Positions 51,328-60,403 of a stretch of 64,000 nt of DNA are shown one piece after another. Below the pieces are notes generated by a model. That model did no database searches. It was not told the origin of the DNA and was given only the letters and a program-made list of their open reading frames with translations. Every line of letters begins with the position of its first letter. The stretch's first letter is position 1. This DNA is from CALDSL01 sp039810245 (GTDB lineage Bacteria; Chloroflexota; Anaerolineae; Anaerolineales; Anaerolineaceae). The DNA lies in assembly GCA_039810245.1 (NCBI GenBank), contig JBDHWQ010000018.1, positions 15,932-79,931 on the forward strand, in the 5' to 3' direction. Made by a program: the position numbers and the translations under genes.

Positions 51328-52314
51328 TTACCCGCCGATCTGCATCATGCAGCGGCCGGATGGCGCGGGCTGGTGGCCGAGGTCATGACCCTGCGGCTTC
51401 AGGGCAGCAGCCTGCTGCAAGAGCGGCAGCAGGGGTTGGCCGGCGCGCAGCGCGGGCATTACCGCGATTTCGGTATCACTCATCAGGCAGGGGCGCAAGT
51501 GGCCATCAGCGGTAAGGCGCAGGCGGTTGCAATCGGCGCAAAAGCTCTCGCCCAAAGGAGAGATAAAGCCGATCGTACCGGACGCGCCGCGCAGACGGTA
51601 TGCGCGCGCCGGGCCGCTGCCAACCTTTTGTTCTTCGGGCTCCAGCCCAAGCGGGGTGAGGCGCGCCAGCATGTGTTGGATGGGGAAATACATGCTCTCG
51701 GGCGGCGGAAAGCCCTCGCCCCAGGGAGCCTGGTTTCCAACCGGCATCAGTTCGATGAAACGCACATTCCACGGCCGGTCGAGAGTCAGCCGGGCGATGG
51801 CTTCCAGTTCATCATCGTTTACGCCGCGCATGACGACCGTATTGATTTTGATGGGTTGTAGGCCGGCTTGGTCGGCTGCTTCCAACCCTGCCAATACGCG
51901 CGAGAAATCGCCGCCGCGGGTGATGCGCTGGAAGCGCGCGGGGTCGAGCGTATCCAGGCTGACGTTGATGCGCTTAAGGCCTGCCGCAGCCAGGCCGGCG
52001 GCCATGCGTTCCAGCAGGATGCCGTTGGTTGTCAGGCTCAGATCCTGTATGCCAGGGATGGCGGCCAGCATGCGCACCAGGTCGGGCAGGTCTCGCCGTA
52101 CCAGCGGCTCGCCGCCGGTCAGGCGCACCTCACGCACGCCCTCAGCAGCCGCTACGCGCACGATCTCAACAATCTCCTCGTAGCGCAGGATATCGCGCCG
52201 GTCTTGCAGCGCGATACCATCCGCAGGCATGCAGTACACGCAGCGGAAGTTACAGCGGTCGGTGACGGACACGCGCAGGTATGTGATTTGACGGCCAAAA
52301 CTGTCGAGTAACAT
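51328..52314 (-). CDS. moaA: GTP 3',8-cyclase (molybdenum cofactor synthesis)
   Basis: 328 residues. Radical-SAM cluster motif DRCNFRCVYC (CxxxCxxC) near residue 20, TGGEPLVR, and the second iron-sulfur site SFCADCNRLRLTADGHLRPC. The protein ends in IGG, the double glycine needed for activity in MoaA. It makes the first pyranopterin step of molybdopterin from GTP. No other moa genes are in the window, so moaA is isolated here. Confidence 0.96.
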   Translation of the reverse strand: MLLDSFGRQITYLRVSVTDRCNFRCVYCMPADGIALQDRRDILRYEEIVEIVRVAAAEGVREVRLTGGEPLVRRDLPDLVRMLAAIPGIQDLSLTTNGILLERMAAGLAAAGLKRINVSLDTLDPARFQRITRGGDFSRVLAGLEAADQAGLQPIKINTVVMRGVNDDELEAIARLTLDRPWNVRFIELMPVGNQAPWGEGFPPPESMYFPIQHMLARLTPLGLEPEEQKVGSGPARAYRLRGASGTIGFISPLGESFCADCNRLRLTADGHLRPCLMSDTEIAVMPALRAGQPLLPLLQQAAALKPQGHDLGHQPAPSGRCMMQIGG

Positions 52315-52440
52315 GATTGGCTCTCATTTTAACCAGCACTTACGGAACCCGCAATGCTGGTTTGACATATATTTGGCGTGACATTGAGTATATCCGCCAC
52401 ATCTTCCCAAGCGAGGTAGTTCAGGGTATAGTTATCCTGT

Positions 52441-52838
52441 CTCAGGCCGGCCGGGCGGCCGCGGCTTCGCGCAAGCGAGGTCGAGGAAAGTCCGCACTCC
52501 ACAGAGCAGGATGCCGGGTAACACCCGGAGCGGGGAAACCTGCTGGATCGGGCCACAGAAACATACCGCCGGTTCGCCGGTAAGGTTGAAATGGTGGTGT
52601 AAGAGACCACCGGCGCGGCAGCAATGTCGCGGCCAGGCAACCCCCATATGGAGCAAGGTCAAGCAGGGGTGAAGCTCGCCTTCGGGCGGGCGGGAAGCGG
52701 CTCGCTTCCCTTGAGCCCCGGGTAGACTGCTAGAGCGGCGCGGCAACGCGCCGCCCAGAGAGATGGTCGCCCACCCCGGAGCCGTCCCACAAGGGATACC
52801 CCCGGGGCGACAGAATGCGGCTTACAGGCCGGCCTGAG
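52441..52838 (+). ncRNA. rnpB: RNase P RNA, bacterial type A
   Basis: About 398 nt. P1 is a 12-bp pairing of CTCAGGCCGGCC with GGCCGGCCTGAG at the ends. Conserved regions appear in order: GAGGAAAGTCCG, ACAGAAACATACCGCC, GGTAAGGTTGAAA with GGTGGTGTAAGAGACCACC, AGAGAGATGG and ACAGAATGCGGCTTA. The RNA is the catalytic part of RNase P, trimming tRNA 5' ends. A TATAGT lies at 52427-52432. Confidence 0.96.
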
Positions 52839-52873
52839 GCACACCTCCACCAAAGCCCCAAAGGATCATTGAG

Positions 52874-53725
52874 ATGCTGGTTGCAGTAGAACCGTTCCAG
52901 GTTGGCATTCTCCGCGCGCTGTTTCAGGCCGTAGGCCAGCGCCACCGCATCCTACCTTCGATCCTGGCCGGCATCACCCCTGCACGCGCCTGGGTGGATG
53001 ATGCCGACCACCCCACCAGCGCAGCAGTGCAGTATCACTATAAACTGTACCTGCTGGGCGAGGCGGGCAATGAGATGTTTAATGCAAGCCTGGCGGAAAT
53101 GCTGGCCGGGCAGATATTCCCGCGCATGCGTGCGCAGGGCAGTGATGCAGTGCTCATTTTCCCGGAACACGCTGGCTGGGAGCAGGTCTACCCGGCACTG
53201 CTGGACGGGCAATTTCAGCGCGTGTACCCAAATGCAGAACGGCAGTATTACTGCTTTGAGGATGGAAAAGACAGCCTGTTTCCCGGCTGGCGCGCGCTGA
53301 TCCCAGATGGCGCCGTACTGCGCCCGGTGGACGCGGTGCTGTTGAACGATCTGAATTGGGAAGGCATCGATGCGCTGCGTGAGGAAACCTGTTCAGAGCG
53401 CGTATCGGTCGAAGACTTCCTGGCGCACAGCTTTGGCGTATGCCTGACGCAGGACCGGCGGCTGTTGAGCTGGTGCCTGTCAGAATACAACAGCGCGGGC
53501 GGCTGCGAGGTCGGCATCGCCACTGTGGATGACCGCCAGCGCCAGGGGCTGGGGACGGCTACCGGCTGCGCCTTTGTCGAAGAAGCGCTGCTCCGCGGCT
53601 GCCGCGAGGTGGGTTGGCACTGCTGGAAGCGCAATCTGCCCTCGGCCGCACTGGCGCAGAAGATTGGCTATACGCTCCACGCCGAAGAACGCGTGGCCCT
53701 GTGCCTGTTCGCCACAGGCGACTGA
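52874..53725 (+). CDS. GNAT family acetyltransferase (PF12746-like)
   Basis: 283 residues. The C-terminal GNAT core includes SWCLSEYNSAGGCEVGIATV, the acetyl-CoA loop RQRQGLGTATG, and WKRNLPSAALAQKIGYT. The long N-terminal half follows the PF12746 pattern. It acetylates an unknown amine substrate. AAGGA precedes the ATG by 9 nt. It stands alone, convergent with the response regulator gene. It begins 35 nt after rnpB, so it may be read from the rnpB promoter. Confidence 0.82.
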   Translation: MLVAVEPFQVGILRALFQAVGQRHRILPSILAGITPARAWVDDADHPTSAAVQYHYKLYLLGEAGNEMFNASLAEMLAGQIFPRMRAQGSDAVLIFPEHAGWEQVYPALLDGQFQRVYPNAERQYYCFEDGKDSLFPGWRALIPDGAVLRPVDAVLLNDLNWEGIDALREETCSERVSVEDFLAHSFGVCLTQDRRLLSWCLSEYNSAGGCEVGIATVDDRQRQGLGTATGCAFVEEALLRGCREVGWHCWKRNLPSAALAQKIGYTLHAEERVALCLFATGD

Positions 53726-53861
53726 TTCGATACTATTGTCTGTTCGTTGGTATTTATAGGGGCAAGCGGCCGCCCCACAACACGTGTTTGCAGCATGGTC
53801 CCCCGCAGGTGGGCGTGCCTTATCGCCCCAGGGGATACCCCGCTTCGGCAGTGCAACCGGT

Positions 53862-54950
53862 TTATTTCCGCGGCTCTTCCTCGCCCATGCCGGCCAGCTT
53901 TGCCGCGGCGGCGGCGCGGGTGTGGATGCCCAGCTTGCGAAAGATGGCCTTGACATGGCGTTTGACCGTGTTTTCGGAGATCGTGAGCTCCAGCGCCATC
54001 TCTTTGTTGGTCTTGCCCTGCGCGACGCGACGCAGAACTTCCAGCTCACGCACCGTGAGCTGGCCCAGGTGCGAGGCGGCGTGGCCGGCCTGCACGGCAT
54101 CTTTCACCAGGCGGGTGAACGTGCGGCGGTCAAAGGCCTGCTTCTCCATATAAGAAAAGATTTCGCCCTCCCGGTAGGCTCGCTCGATCTCATCCGGGCT
54201 GCTTACACCGCTGACCACCAGGGTGGGCACACCCAGTTCGCGCGTGGCACGCAGCAGGCGGTAGCCTTCCAGCTCCGCGGATGGCAGGGAGCCATCCCAC
54301 CCCACTGCCGGGTTGAGCGAGAGATCCACCACCGCCAGGGTAAAACGCTCGTGGCGCAGCATGCCCAGCGCCTCGCCATACCCTGCGCACAACCGCATGC
54401 TGAAACCTGCGTCGCGCAGCAGCTCCTGGTAGATGCTACGCCAGCCGGCGTCGTCTTCCACCACCAGAACCAGGCCGGCGCCATCGGAACTTTCTCCGGT
54501 ATCAAAAGCCCTGGTGCGGGTTGATGCCGGGCGCGCTTCCGCGCCGTGGGACTCTGGCGGCGCGGCCAGCACCTGGCGCACGAGGTCGCGTAGCTGGCTG
54601 CGCTGAAAAGCCTCTTTGCGCAGGCATGAAAGTGCGTGGTATTCGTTCAGCACGAGCACCGCCAGTTCGACGGTGGCAAAGCCAGTGAGCAGGATGAAGG
54701 CGCACTGCGGATTGCTGCGGCGGATAGCTTCCAACACGCGCAGACCGTCTTCGTTGTGCGGGTCGTCAGCCTGTAACGAGAGGTCGACCAGCGCCAGGCG
54801 GTAGACGCCCGCGTGCAACCGTTCCAGCGCAGCGGGCAGACTATCGGCGGTGTCTACTTGCAGGCCTGAGTCGCCCAGCACCTCAGATAGGATCTGCTGC
54901 CAGGAAGGCTCATCTTCTACCACCAGCGCTCGTGGAGCCAGGGGCTTCAT
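53862..54950 (-). CDS. Response regulator with two receiver domains and LuxR HTH
   Basis: 362 residues. Receiver 1 (residues 1-125) has VVEDEPSWQQIL, LALVDLSLQADDPHNEDG and LLTGFAT. Receiver 2 (about 155-280) has VVEDDAGWRSIY, LAVVDLSLNP and VVSGVSS. The HTH begins LTVRELEVLRRVAQG and has MALELTISENTVKRHVKAIF. Both Asp phosphoacceptors are in VDLSL. Both receivers have an insertion just after it (DDPHNEDG; NPAVGWDGSLPSAE). The pair could integrate two inputs. It overlaps the kinase gene as ATGA. Confidence 0.88.
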   Translation of the reverse strand: MKPLAPRALVVEDEPSWQQILSEVLGDSGLQVDTADSLPAALERLHAGVYRLALVDLSLQADDPHNEDGLRVLEAIRRSNPQCAFILLTGFATVELAVLVLNEYHALSCLRKEAFQRSQLRDLVRQVLAAPPESHGAEARPASTRTRAFDTGESSDGAGLVLVVEDDAGWRSIYQELLRDAGFSMRLCAGYGEALGMLRHERFTLAVVDLSLNPAVGWDGSLPSAELEGYRLLRATRELGVPTLVVSGVSSPDEIERAYREGEIFSYMEKQAFDRRTFTRLVKDAVQAGHAASHLGQLTVRELEVLRRVAQGKTNKEMALELTISENTVKRHVKAIFRKLGIHTRAAAAAKLAGMGEEEPRK

Positions 54951-57148
54951 GAATTTCCTCCCGCGGCCGGCAGGCGCAGGCGGAAGGTCGTCCCGCGACG
55001 GCCGTCACTTTCCACGCTAACACTGCCGCCCAGGCGCGCCATCAGCGTGCGCACCCACCATAGCCCAAAGCCCAGTTTGCCGCCGCGCCCGCTCTTACGG
55101 CCGGAATAATTCAACTCAAAGATGCGCTCTTGCAAGTGAATGGGAATGCCTGGCCCGTCGTCACTGATGGTAACTTCGATCACGTCGCGGCGCGCCAAAC
55201 CGCGCACGGTTACTACGCCCGCGCCGTGCATGGCGGCAGCGGCATTATCCAGCAGGTTGGTGAACACCAGCGCCAGCGTGCGCGCCCCGGCCAGAACGGG
55301 TGGCAGGGCGTCAAGGTTCTCCAGTTTAACCAGAACACCCTCCGGCAGCCCCGCATTCTGCACGGCCTCGCGCACACAGCCGGCCACCTGCACCTCCGCC
55401 AGGGTGATCGGGCGCAGGTGCGCCAGGTTCTCGCGCACGGCTTCCATCGCGTCTGCGGCGCTACGCTCGATCTCGTCCAGATTGGCGCGCAGGTAGGCAT
55501 CGCCGGTCAGCGCCGGCTGGCATTTATCCTCAATCCCCTGAATTCGTACGGGGATTGTTCCCACCTTGTTATTCAACTGGTGCAGCAGGTTAGCGGCCAC
55601 ATCGCCCACCACGGCAAAGGTCTCGGCCACGGCGCGCTGCTCCTGAGCCTGACGCAGGGCTTCCTGCTGCGCCGCATTCTGAATCGCCAGCGCGGCATAC
55701 TGTGCCAGGATGGTGACCACCTTGGTGTCCCAATCCGCCTCGGCAAACGGCGCGGACGGCGCGGCGCGGGTAAAAATACCCAGCGCGCCCAGCGCTCCAC
55801 CGGCGCGGTCAACGATTGGCACGATTACCGCGTGATAATCGCCGTCTGCGGGGGGCGAACGGCGCAGGGTCTCCACTATGGCAACCGGTTCGCGCACCGC
55901 GCGGCGCGCCAGGCGCAGTACTGGCGGCTGCGCATCATCTGGAGCCTGCCCGCTGGCAGCCTGCTGTGCGGGCTGGCCATCATCGGCAGTCCACAGTACG
56001 GAAAAATCAGCGTTGGCCACATCACGCGCCAGCTCCACCAGCCGGGCGAACATGCGCGAGCGGTCCTGTGCCAGCAGCAGCGGGGCCACTTCCTGCAGCG
56101 CGTCGAGTAGGCGCGCTTCCTGGATAGCGATCACGGCCTGCGCGGCAAATGATTGCAGCAGGTGGCTGTCGGCATCGGAAAACGCGCCCACCTGTGGGCT
56201 TTCCAGATTGAGCACGCCTTCCAGCCGCCCACCCGCACCGATCAGCGGGACGGCCAGCTCGGAGCGCATTTCCAGGTCGGCATCCAGGCGGTAATACAGG
56301 TTGACCCAGGGCGGGGCCAGCAGGTCGGGAACCAGCGCCGGGCGGCGGTTGCGCGCCACCCAGCCCATGATGCTGATAGACTGTACCGGCAGCGTCTCGA
56401 TCAGCGGCCGCGCCAGCAGCTCGCCGGCCACAGCCGCGGTGACCAGATTGTCGCCCGGCGGGTCCAGCAGTCGAAAAATGCCATAGCGCGCACCAGTCAC
56501 TTCCAGCGCCATTTGCAGGATGGTCTCCAGCGTGTCGTGCAGGCGCAGACGCGAGGAAATGAGCATGCCGGCGTGGCGCAGGTGCGCCAACTCTTCATTC
56601 TTGCGAGCCAGATCGCGCACCACAGACGCCAGGCGCTGGTTCTGGGCGATCGCCAGCGCGGCCTGGTTGACGAAGTTCTCGAGCATTAACTGCTCCAGGC
56701 GGGTGAAACGCCGGTCCTGGTTGAGGTACACGTACAACACGCCCAGCACCTGGTCGGCGGCGATCAACGGGAAACAGGCCGCGGTCAGCGCCCCGCTGGC
56801 GCTGAGCATGGGATGGATGGAGAAATCCGGCTCCTCATAGGAGATGATACGGCGGCGCTGCGCCACGGCGCGCACGCCCATACCATCCAACCGCGGCTGG
56901 ATACCGGGAGCGGGCTCCATCCAATCGCCGGCAGCGTAGCGCGTGGATGGGTCGAGCATGCCGCGGGCGGGATCGTAAATGTAGATAATGGCGGCTGCAC
57001 CCGGCACAACTTTAATGGCGCTGTTGACGATCAGCTCCAGCGTGGCCAGCGGGCCGGTGGCATCATCCTTACCGGCGCGGTTAATGGCCGCGCCGATCTG
57101 GTTGAGGCTGGCCAGGCCGTCGAGGTAGCGATCTTCGTCAGCATGCAT
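54947..57148 (-). CDS. Cytoplasmic GAF-domain histidine kinase
   Basis: 733 residues, no membrane segment. Three GAF-like domains occupy residues about 20-170, 190-345 and 355-500. The phosphoacceptor region is NLLHQLNNKVGTIPV and the ATPase domain has FTNLLDNAAAAMHG, ISDDGPGIP and KLGFGLWWVRTLM. It probably senses a small molecule or redox signal in the cytoplasm and phosphorylates the dual-receiver regulator encoded after it, overlapped by 4 nt. ATG 57148 lies 6 nt after a TATAAT with no Shine-Dalgarno, so it may be leaderless. Confidence 0.85.
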   Translation of the reverse strand: MHADEDRYLDGLASLNQIGAAINRAGKDDATGPLATLELIVNSAIKVVPGAAAIIYIYDPARGMLDPSTRYAAGDWMEPAPGIQPRLDGMGVRAVAQRRRIISYEEPDFSIHPMLSASGALTAACFPLIAADQVLGVLYVYLNQDRRFTRLEQLMLENFVNQAALAIAQNQRLASVVRDLARKNEELAHLRHAGMLISSRLRLHDTLETILQMALEVTGARYGIFRLLDPPGDNLVTAAVAGELLARPLIETLPVQSISIMGWVARNRRPALVPDLLAPPWVNLYYRLDADLEMRSELAVPLIGAGGRLEGVLNLESPQVGAFSDADSHLLQSFAAQAVIAIQEARLLDALQEVAPLLLAQDRSRMFARLVELARDVANADFSVLWTADDGQPAQQAASGQAPDDAQPPVLRLARRAVREPVAIVETLRRSPPADGDYHAVIVPIVDRAGGALGALGIFTRAAPSAPFAEADWDTKVVTILAQYAALAIQNAAQQEALRQAQEQRAVAETFAVVGDVAANLLHQLNNKVGTIPVRIQGIEDKCQPALTGDAYLRANLDEIERSAADAMEAVRENLAHLRPITLAEVQVAGCVREAVQNAGLPEGVLVKLENLDALPPVLAGARTLALVFTNLLDNAAAAMHGAGVVTVRGLARRDVIEVTISDDGPGIPIHLQERIFELNYSGRKSGRGGKLGFGLWWVRTLMARLGGSVSVESDGRRGTTFRLRLPAAGGNS

Positions 57149-57154
57149 GCGTGG

Positions 57155-57160
57155 ATTATA
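57155..57160 (-). promoter_or_regulatory. -10 box for leaderless GAF kinase
   Basis: Minus-strand TATAAT ending 6 nt before ATG 57148; no Shine-Dalgarno and no clear -35. Confidence 0.5.
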
Positions 57161-57208
57161 CGGCGAAAAGGCATCTCGAATGGTATCAGTGGTTACTGAA
57201 ATGGCGAG

Positions 57209-57234
57209 AAGGATGGCGGCGCGCCGCCATCCTT
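57209..57234 (-). terminator. Palindromic hairpin after glnA
   Basis: 26-nt perfect palindrome, AAGGATGGCGGCG mirrored. Lies 14 nt past the glnA stop on the minus strand and before the GAF kinase gene. No T tract. Confidence 0.5.
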
Positions 57235-57247
57235 CCCACCGGTATCT

Positions 57248-58660
57248 TTACACGTCATAATACAGCGTGAACTCGTGCGGGTGCGGGCGCATCTGCACCG
57301 GGTCCAGCTCGACCTGGCGCTTGTAGGCGATGTACGATTCGAGCAGATCGGTGGTAAAGACGTCGCCGCGCAGCAGGAACTCGTGGTCAGCTTCAAGCGC
57401 ATCCAGCACCGCGCCGAGTGAGCCAGGTACCTGGCGGATCATGCGAGCTTCATCCGGGGGCAGTTCGTACAGGTCTTTGTCTACCGGCTCACCGGGTTCA
57501 ATTCGGTTCTGGATGCCATCCAGTCCGGCCATCAGCAGCGCGGCAAAGCAAAGATAGGGGTTGCAGGCCGGGTCCGGTGCGCGAAACTCGATGCGCTTGG
57601 CGCGCGGGCTCTTAGAATACACCGGAATGCGGCAAATGGCGGAGCGATTGCGCTGCGAATAGGCCAGGTTCACCGGGGCTTCGTAGCCGGGAACCAGGCG
57701 GCGGTACGAGTTGGTGGTGGGGGCTGCCAGCGCCAGCAGCGCCGAGGAGTGCTTGATCAGCCCGCCGATGTAATAGCGAGCCATGTCCGAAATGCCGGCG
57801 TAGCCAGACTCATCATAGAAGGAGTTGGTGCCGTTTTCCCACAGGCTCATGTGCACGTGCATGCCACTGCCGTTATCGCCAAACAGCGGCTTGGGCATAA
57901 AGGTGGCAGTCAGTCCGTTCATGCGCGCCACATTCTTGACGAAGTACTTGAATTTCATCACCTTATCGGCCATGCACACCAGGGTATCGAAGCGCATATC
58001 GATCTCGGCCTGCCCGGCTGTAGCAACTTCGTGATGGTGAAGCTCGACTTCTACACCGGCGCGCTCGAGCGCCATCACGATCTTGCCGCGCACGTCAGCC
58101 TGGGTATCGGTGGGCGGCACGGGGAAGTAGCCGCGTTTCGGCTGGATCTGCCCACCTTTGTTCGCGGAACCCTCTTTGCCGCTGTTCCACCAGCCTTCGA
58201 CGCTGTCAATGTAGTAGAACGAGGCGTTCGTGCCGGTGGAGTAGCGCACGTCGTTAAAGAGGAAGAACTCCGGCTCGGGACCCCAATAGCTGGTGCTGGC
58301 CAGCCCGGTCTCTTTGAGATACGCCTCGGCCTTGCGCGCCACATAACGCGGGTCGCGTGAATAACTCTGGCGGGTGAGTGGATCATAGACATCACAAAGC
58401 ACCACCAGGGTGGGGATTTCTCGCGTGCTATCGAGAAATGCGGTAGATGGGTCGGGCATGAGCAGCATATCCGACTCGTGTATTTCCTGAAAGCCGCGTA
58501 TGGATGAGCCATCAAATCCCAGGCCATCCTCAAACAGCGCCGCGGTCAGCAGGCGCGCCGGGATGGTGAAATGCTGCCAGGTGCCAGGCATATCCACAAA
58601 GCGCAGGTCTACCATTTCCACGTCAGCGCCTAATCGAAGCACATCTTCTACCATAGACAT
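57248..58660 (-). CDS. glnA: Glutamine synthetase type I
   Basis: 470 residues, the GSI length. DGSSIRGFQEIHESDMLLMP near residue 50, PEPEFFLFND, HHHEVATAGQAEIDMRF and NGSGMHVHMSLW give the metal and substrate sites. The region near 400 with YELPPDEARMIR fits the adenylylation loop area where Tyr397 lies in GSI-beta enzymes; KDLYELPPD contains a tyrosine in the expected position. It makes glutamine from glutamate and ammonia and is the presumed target of the GlnE encoded to the right. GGAG precedes the ATG. Confidence 0.96.
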   Translation of the reverse strand: MSMVEDVLRLGADVEMVDLRFVDMPGTWQHFTIPARLLTAALFEDGLGFDGSSIRGFQEIHESDMLLMPDPSTAFLDSTREIPTLVVLCDVYDPLTRQSYSRDPRYVARKAEAYLKETGLASTSYWGPEPEFFLFNDVRYSTGTNASFYYIDSVEGWWNSGKEGSANKGGQIQPKRGYFPVPPTDTQADVRGKIVMALERAGVEVELHHHEVATAGQAEIDMRFDTLVCMADKVMKFKYFVKNVARMNGLTATFMPKPLFGDNGSGMHVHMSLWENGTNSFYDESGYAGISDMARYYIGGLIKHSSALLALAAPTTNSYRRLVPGYEAPVNLAYSQRNRSAICRIPVYSKSPRAKRIEFRAPDPACNPYLCFAALLMAGLDGIQNRIEPGEPVDKDLYELPPDEARMIRQVPGSLGAVLDALEADHEFLLRGDVFTTDLLESYIAYKRQVELDPVQMRPHPHEFTLYYDV

Positions 58661-58797
58661 AGGTTTTCTCCTCTTGAATTTGCTCGCCTGATTATAAAGA
58701 GGTGCAAGCCCGCAAATCTATGACCCAAACGGGGCATTTTTTGGTGAATTACCCTTCGGAAATATCCCCGCAGCCGCCGGTAAGGAATATAATTTTC

Positions 58798-58826
58798 TTG
58801 CACCAAAATTCCACCCATCATACAAT
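58798..58826 (+). promoter_or_regulatory. Promoter of P-loop ATPase gene
   Basis: TTGCAC (58798-58803), 17-nt spacer, TACAAT (58821-58826); the leader of about 20 nt includes GGAGAGAGAG. Confidence 0.6.
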
Positions 58827-58851
58827 CCAGTGCGCATCGTGGAGAGAGAGC

Positions 58852-60366
58852 ATGCTCGTCCGTGAAATCCTCCAGCAATTAGATCTGGGCAACCCCGTCG
58901 CGGAATACGACAAGGGATTGCAGCACTATTTCCTGGTAACCGAAACATTTTCCCGTCTGATCCGTGATAAAGCCGATATGGTTACGGGCGAAAAAGGCAC
59001 CGGCAAAACCGCCATCTACCAGTACTTGCAGCAATATAAGAGCGATGACCCCATGCTGGCCAACCTCCATATCATCGCCGGGATCAACCCATCTGGCGAG
59101 CCGTTATTCCGGCGCTTTGGCGAAGAAGCAAAGCTGACAGAAGGCCAATATGTGACCATCTGGAAGCTGTATTACCTGTCACTGATTGGCAATTGGATCT
59201 TCAAAAACTACCCCAAAACATCCGCCAGGCACTACAGCGACCTGGAAATGCTGTTATCCAAGATTGGCCTGCTCAGTAAAGATGATTCGGCCGGTAGCGT
59301 CTTTCCGCGACTGATGACCTGGCTGAGAGAAAACGTGCGGCCCACCTCCGTGGGGATGGATATGACCCTGAACGAATATGGCTTTCCCGTTTGGTCGCCA
59401 AAAGTGGAGTTTGGCGTCAGCGAAAGCCGCAAGAATCATGAACGCGAAGGTAGCGATCAGGTGGTCATTTCGCATCACGATGCGTTTCATCTGCTGGAAA
59501 CCGTATTATCCGAGCTGAATGTTCAAGTATGGGTGATTCTCGACCGCCTGGACGAATCCTTTATCGGGCGCCCGGATATCGAAATCCCGGCGCTGCGAGC
59601 TTTGATCCGCTCATTTATGGATATCACTGCATACGCGCATATCCGTTTAAAGTTGTTCGTGCGCTCCGACCTGTTCCGTAAGATTACGCAGGATGGGTTC
59701 GTCAATCTGACCCACGTCAATGCGCGCAAAACCGAGATTATCTGGGAAGATGAAGACCTGCTAGACTTGCTGTGCCAGCGACTGCGCAAGAATAATCACG
59801 ATCTGCTGCGCTCGCTCGGGGTCAACCGCATGGGAAATGCCACGCTGTTTCGTACCCTGTTCCCAGAGAAGTTTGATCCCAATCGCAACCAGCTTACCTG
59901 GAAATGGATGCTGAGCCAGATCCGTGATGGAAACGGAGTAAAAGCACCCAGAAACCTGATCGACCTGTGCGTGCTTTCCCAGGAAGAGCAGTTACGCAAA
60001 GAGCGGCGAATCGTGCGTGATTACATTCCTGGCATATCGTTGATCGATGCTGATTCGATTAAAAAAGCCTCTGTGCGCTTAAGCGAGCTGCGCCTGCAGG
60101 ATACGCTGCTGGCAGAATATGCGCAGGATGTTAAGGTGTTGATTAATGCCTTCCGCAACCGGAAAGCCGAACATAACGACCAGAGCCTGGCAGATATGTT
60201 CCATGTGGATATCGAGCAGGCGCGGTTGTATGCCAGGGCATTGATGGATATCGGCTTTTTTGAATCGATTGAAGATACCTACAAAATTCCTTTCCTGTAC
60301 CGGGCAGGTCTCAAGATAACGCAGGGAAAAGCTTTCAACGGCGCAAACCGAAACACAAGGAAGTAG
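58852..60366 (+). CDS. P-loop ATPase, Sll1717-like
   Basis: 504 residues. Walker A GEKGTGKTA near residue 45 and a Walker B-like VWVILDRLDESF near residue 225. Neighbouring blocks (ALRALIRSFMDI, LFVRSDLFRKI, ETFSRLIRDKADMVTGEKGT) resemble the Sll1717-type ATPases, which lack an assigned function. The C-terminus ends in a helical region (SLADMFHVDIEQARLYARAL) that could be a winged-helix-like end. Base composition looks lower in GC than the flanking glnA and glnE, a hint of transfer. ATG 58852 has GGAGAGAG upstream; earlier in-frame start 58702 does not. Its placement between glnA and glnE is unexplained. Confidence 0.65.
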   Translation: MLVREILQQLDLGNPVAEYDKGLQHYFLVTETFSRLIRDKADMVTGEKGTGKTAIYQYLQQYKSDDPMLANLHIIAGINPSGEPLFRRFGEEAKLTEGQYVTIWKLYYLSLIGNWIFKNYPKTSARHYSDLEMLLSKIGLLSKDDSAGSVFPRLMTWLRENVRPTSVGMDMTLNEYGFPVWSPKVEFGVSESRKNHEREGSDQVVISHHDAFHLLETVLSELNVQVWVILDRLDESFIGRPDIEIPALRALIRSFMDITAYAHIRLKLFVRSDLFRKITQDGFVNLTHVNARKTEIIWEDEDLLDLLCQRLRKNNHDLLRSLGVNRMGNATLFRTLFPEKFDPNRNQLTWKWMLSQIRDGNGVKAPRNLIDLCVLSQEEQLRKERRIVRDYIPGISLIDADSIKKASVRLSELRLQDTLLAEYAQDVKVLINAFRNRKAEHNDQSLADMFHVDIEQARLYARALMDIGFFESIEDTYKIPFLYRAGLKITQGKAFNGANRNTRK

Positions 60367-60391
60367 AGTTCGCGCGTGGGCACCTCCGGCG

Positions 60392-60397
60392 TATAAT
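60392..60397 (+). promoter_or_regulatory. -10 box for leaderless glnE
   Basis: TATAAT ending 6 nt before ATG 60404; no Shine-Dalgarno, no clear -35. The gap to the ATPase stop is 37 nt. Confidence 0.55.
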
Positions 60398-60403
60398 CGT
60401 TCT

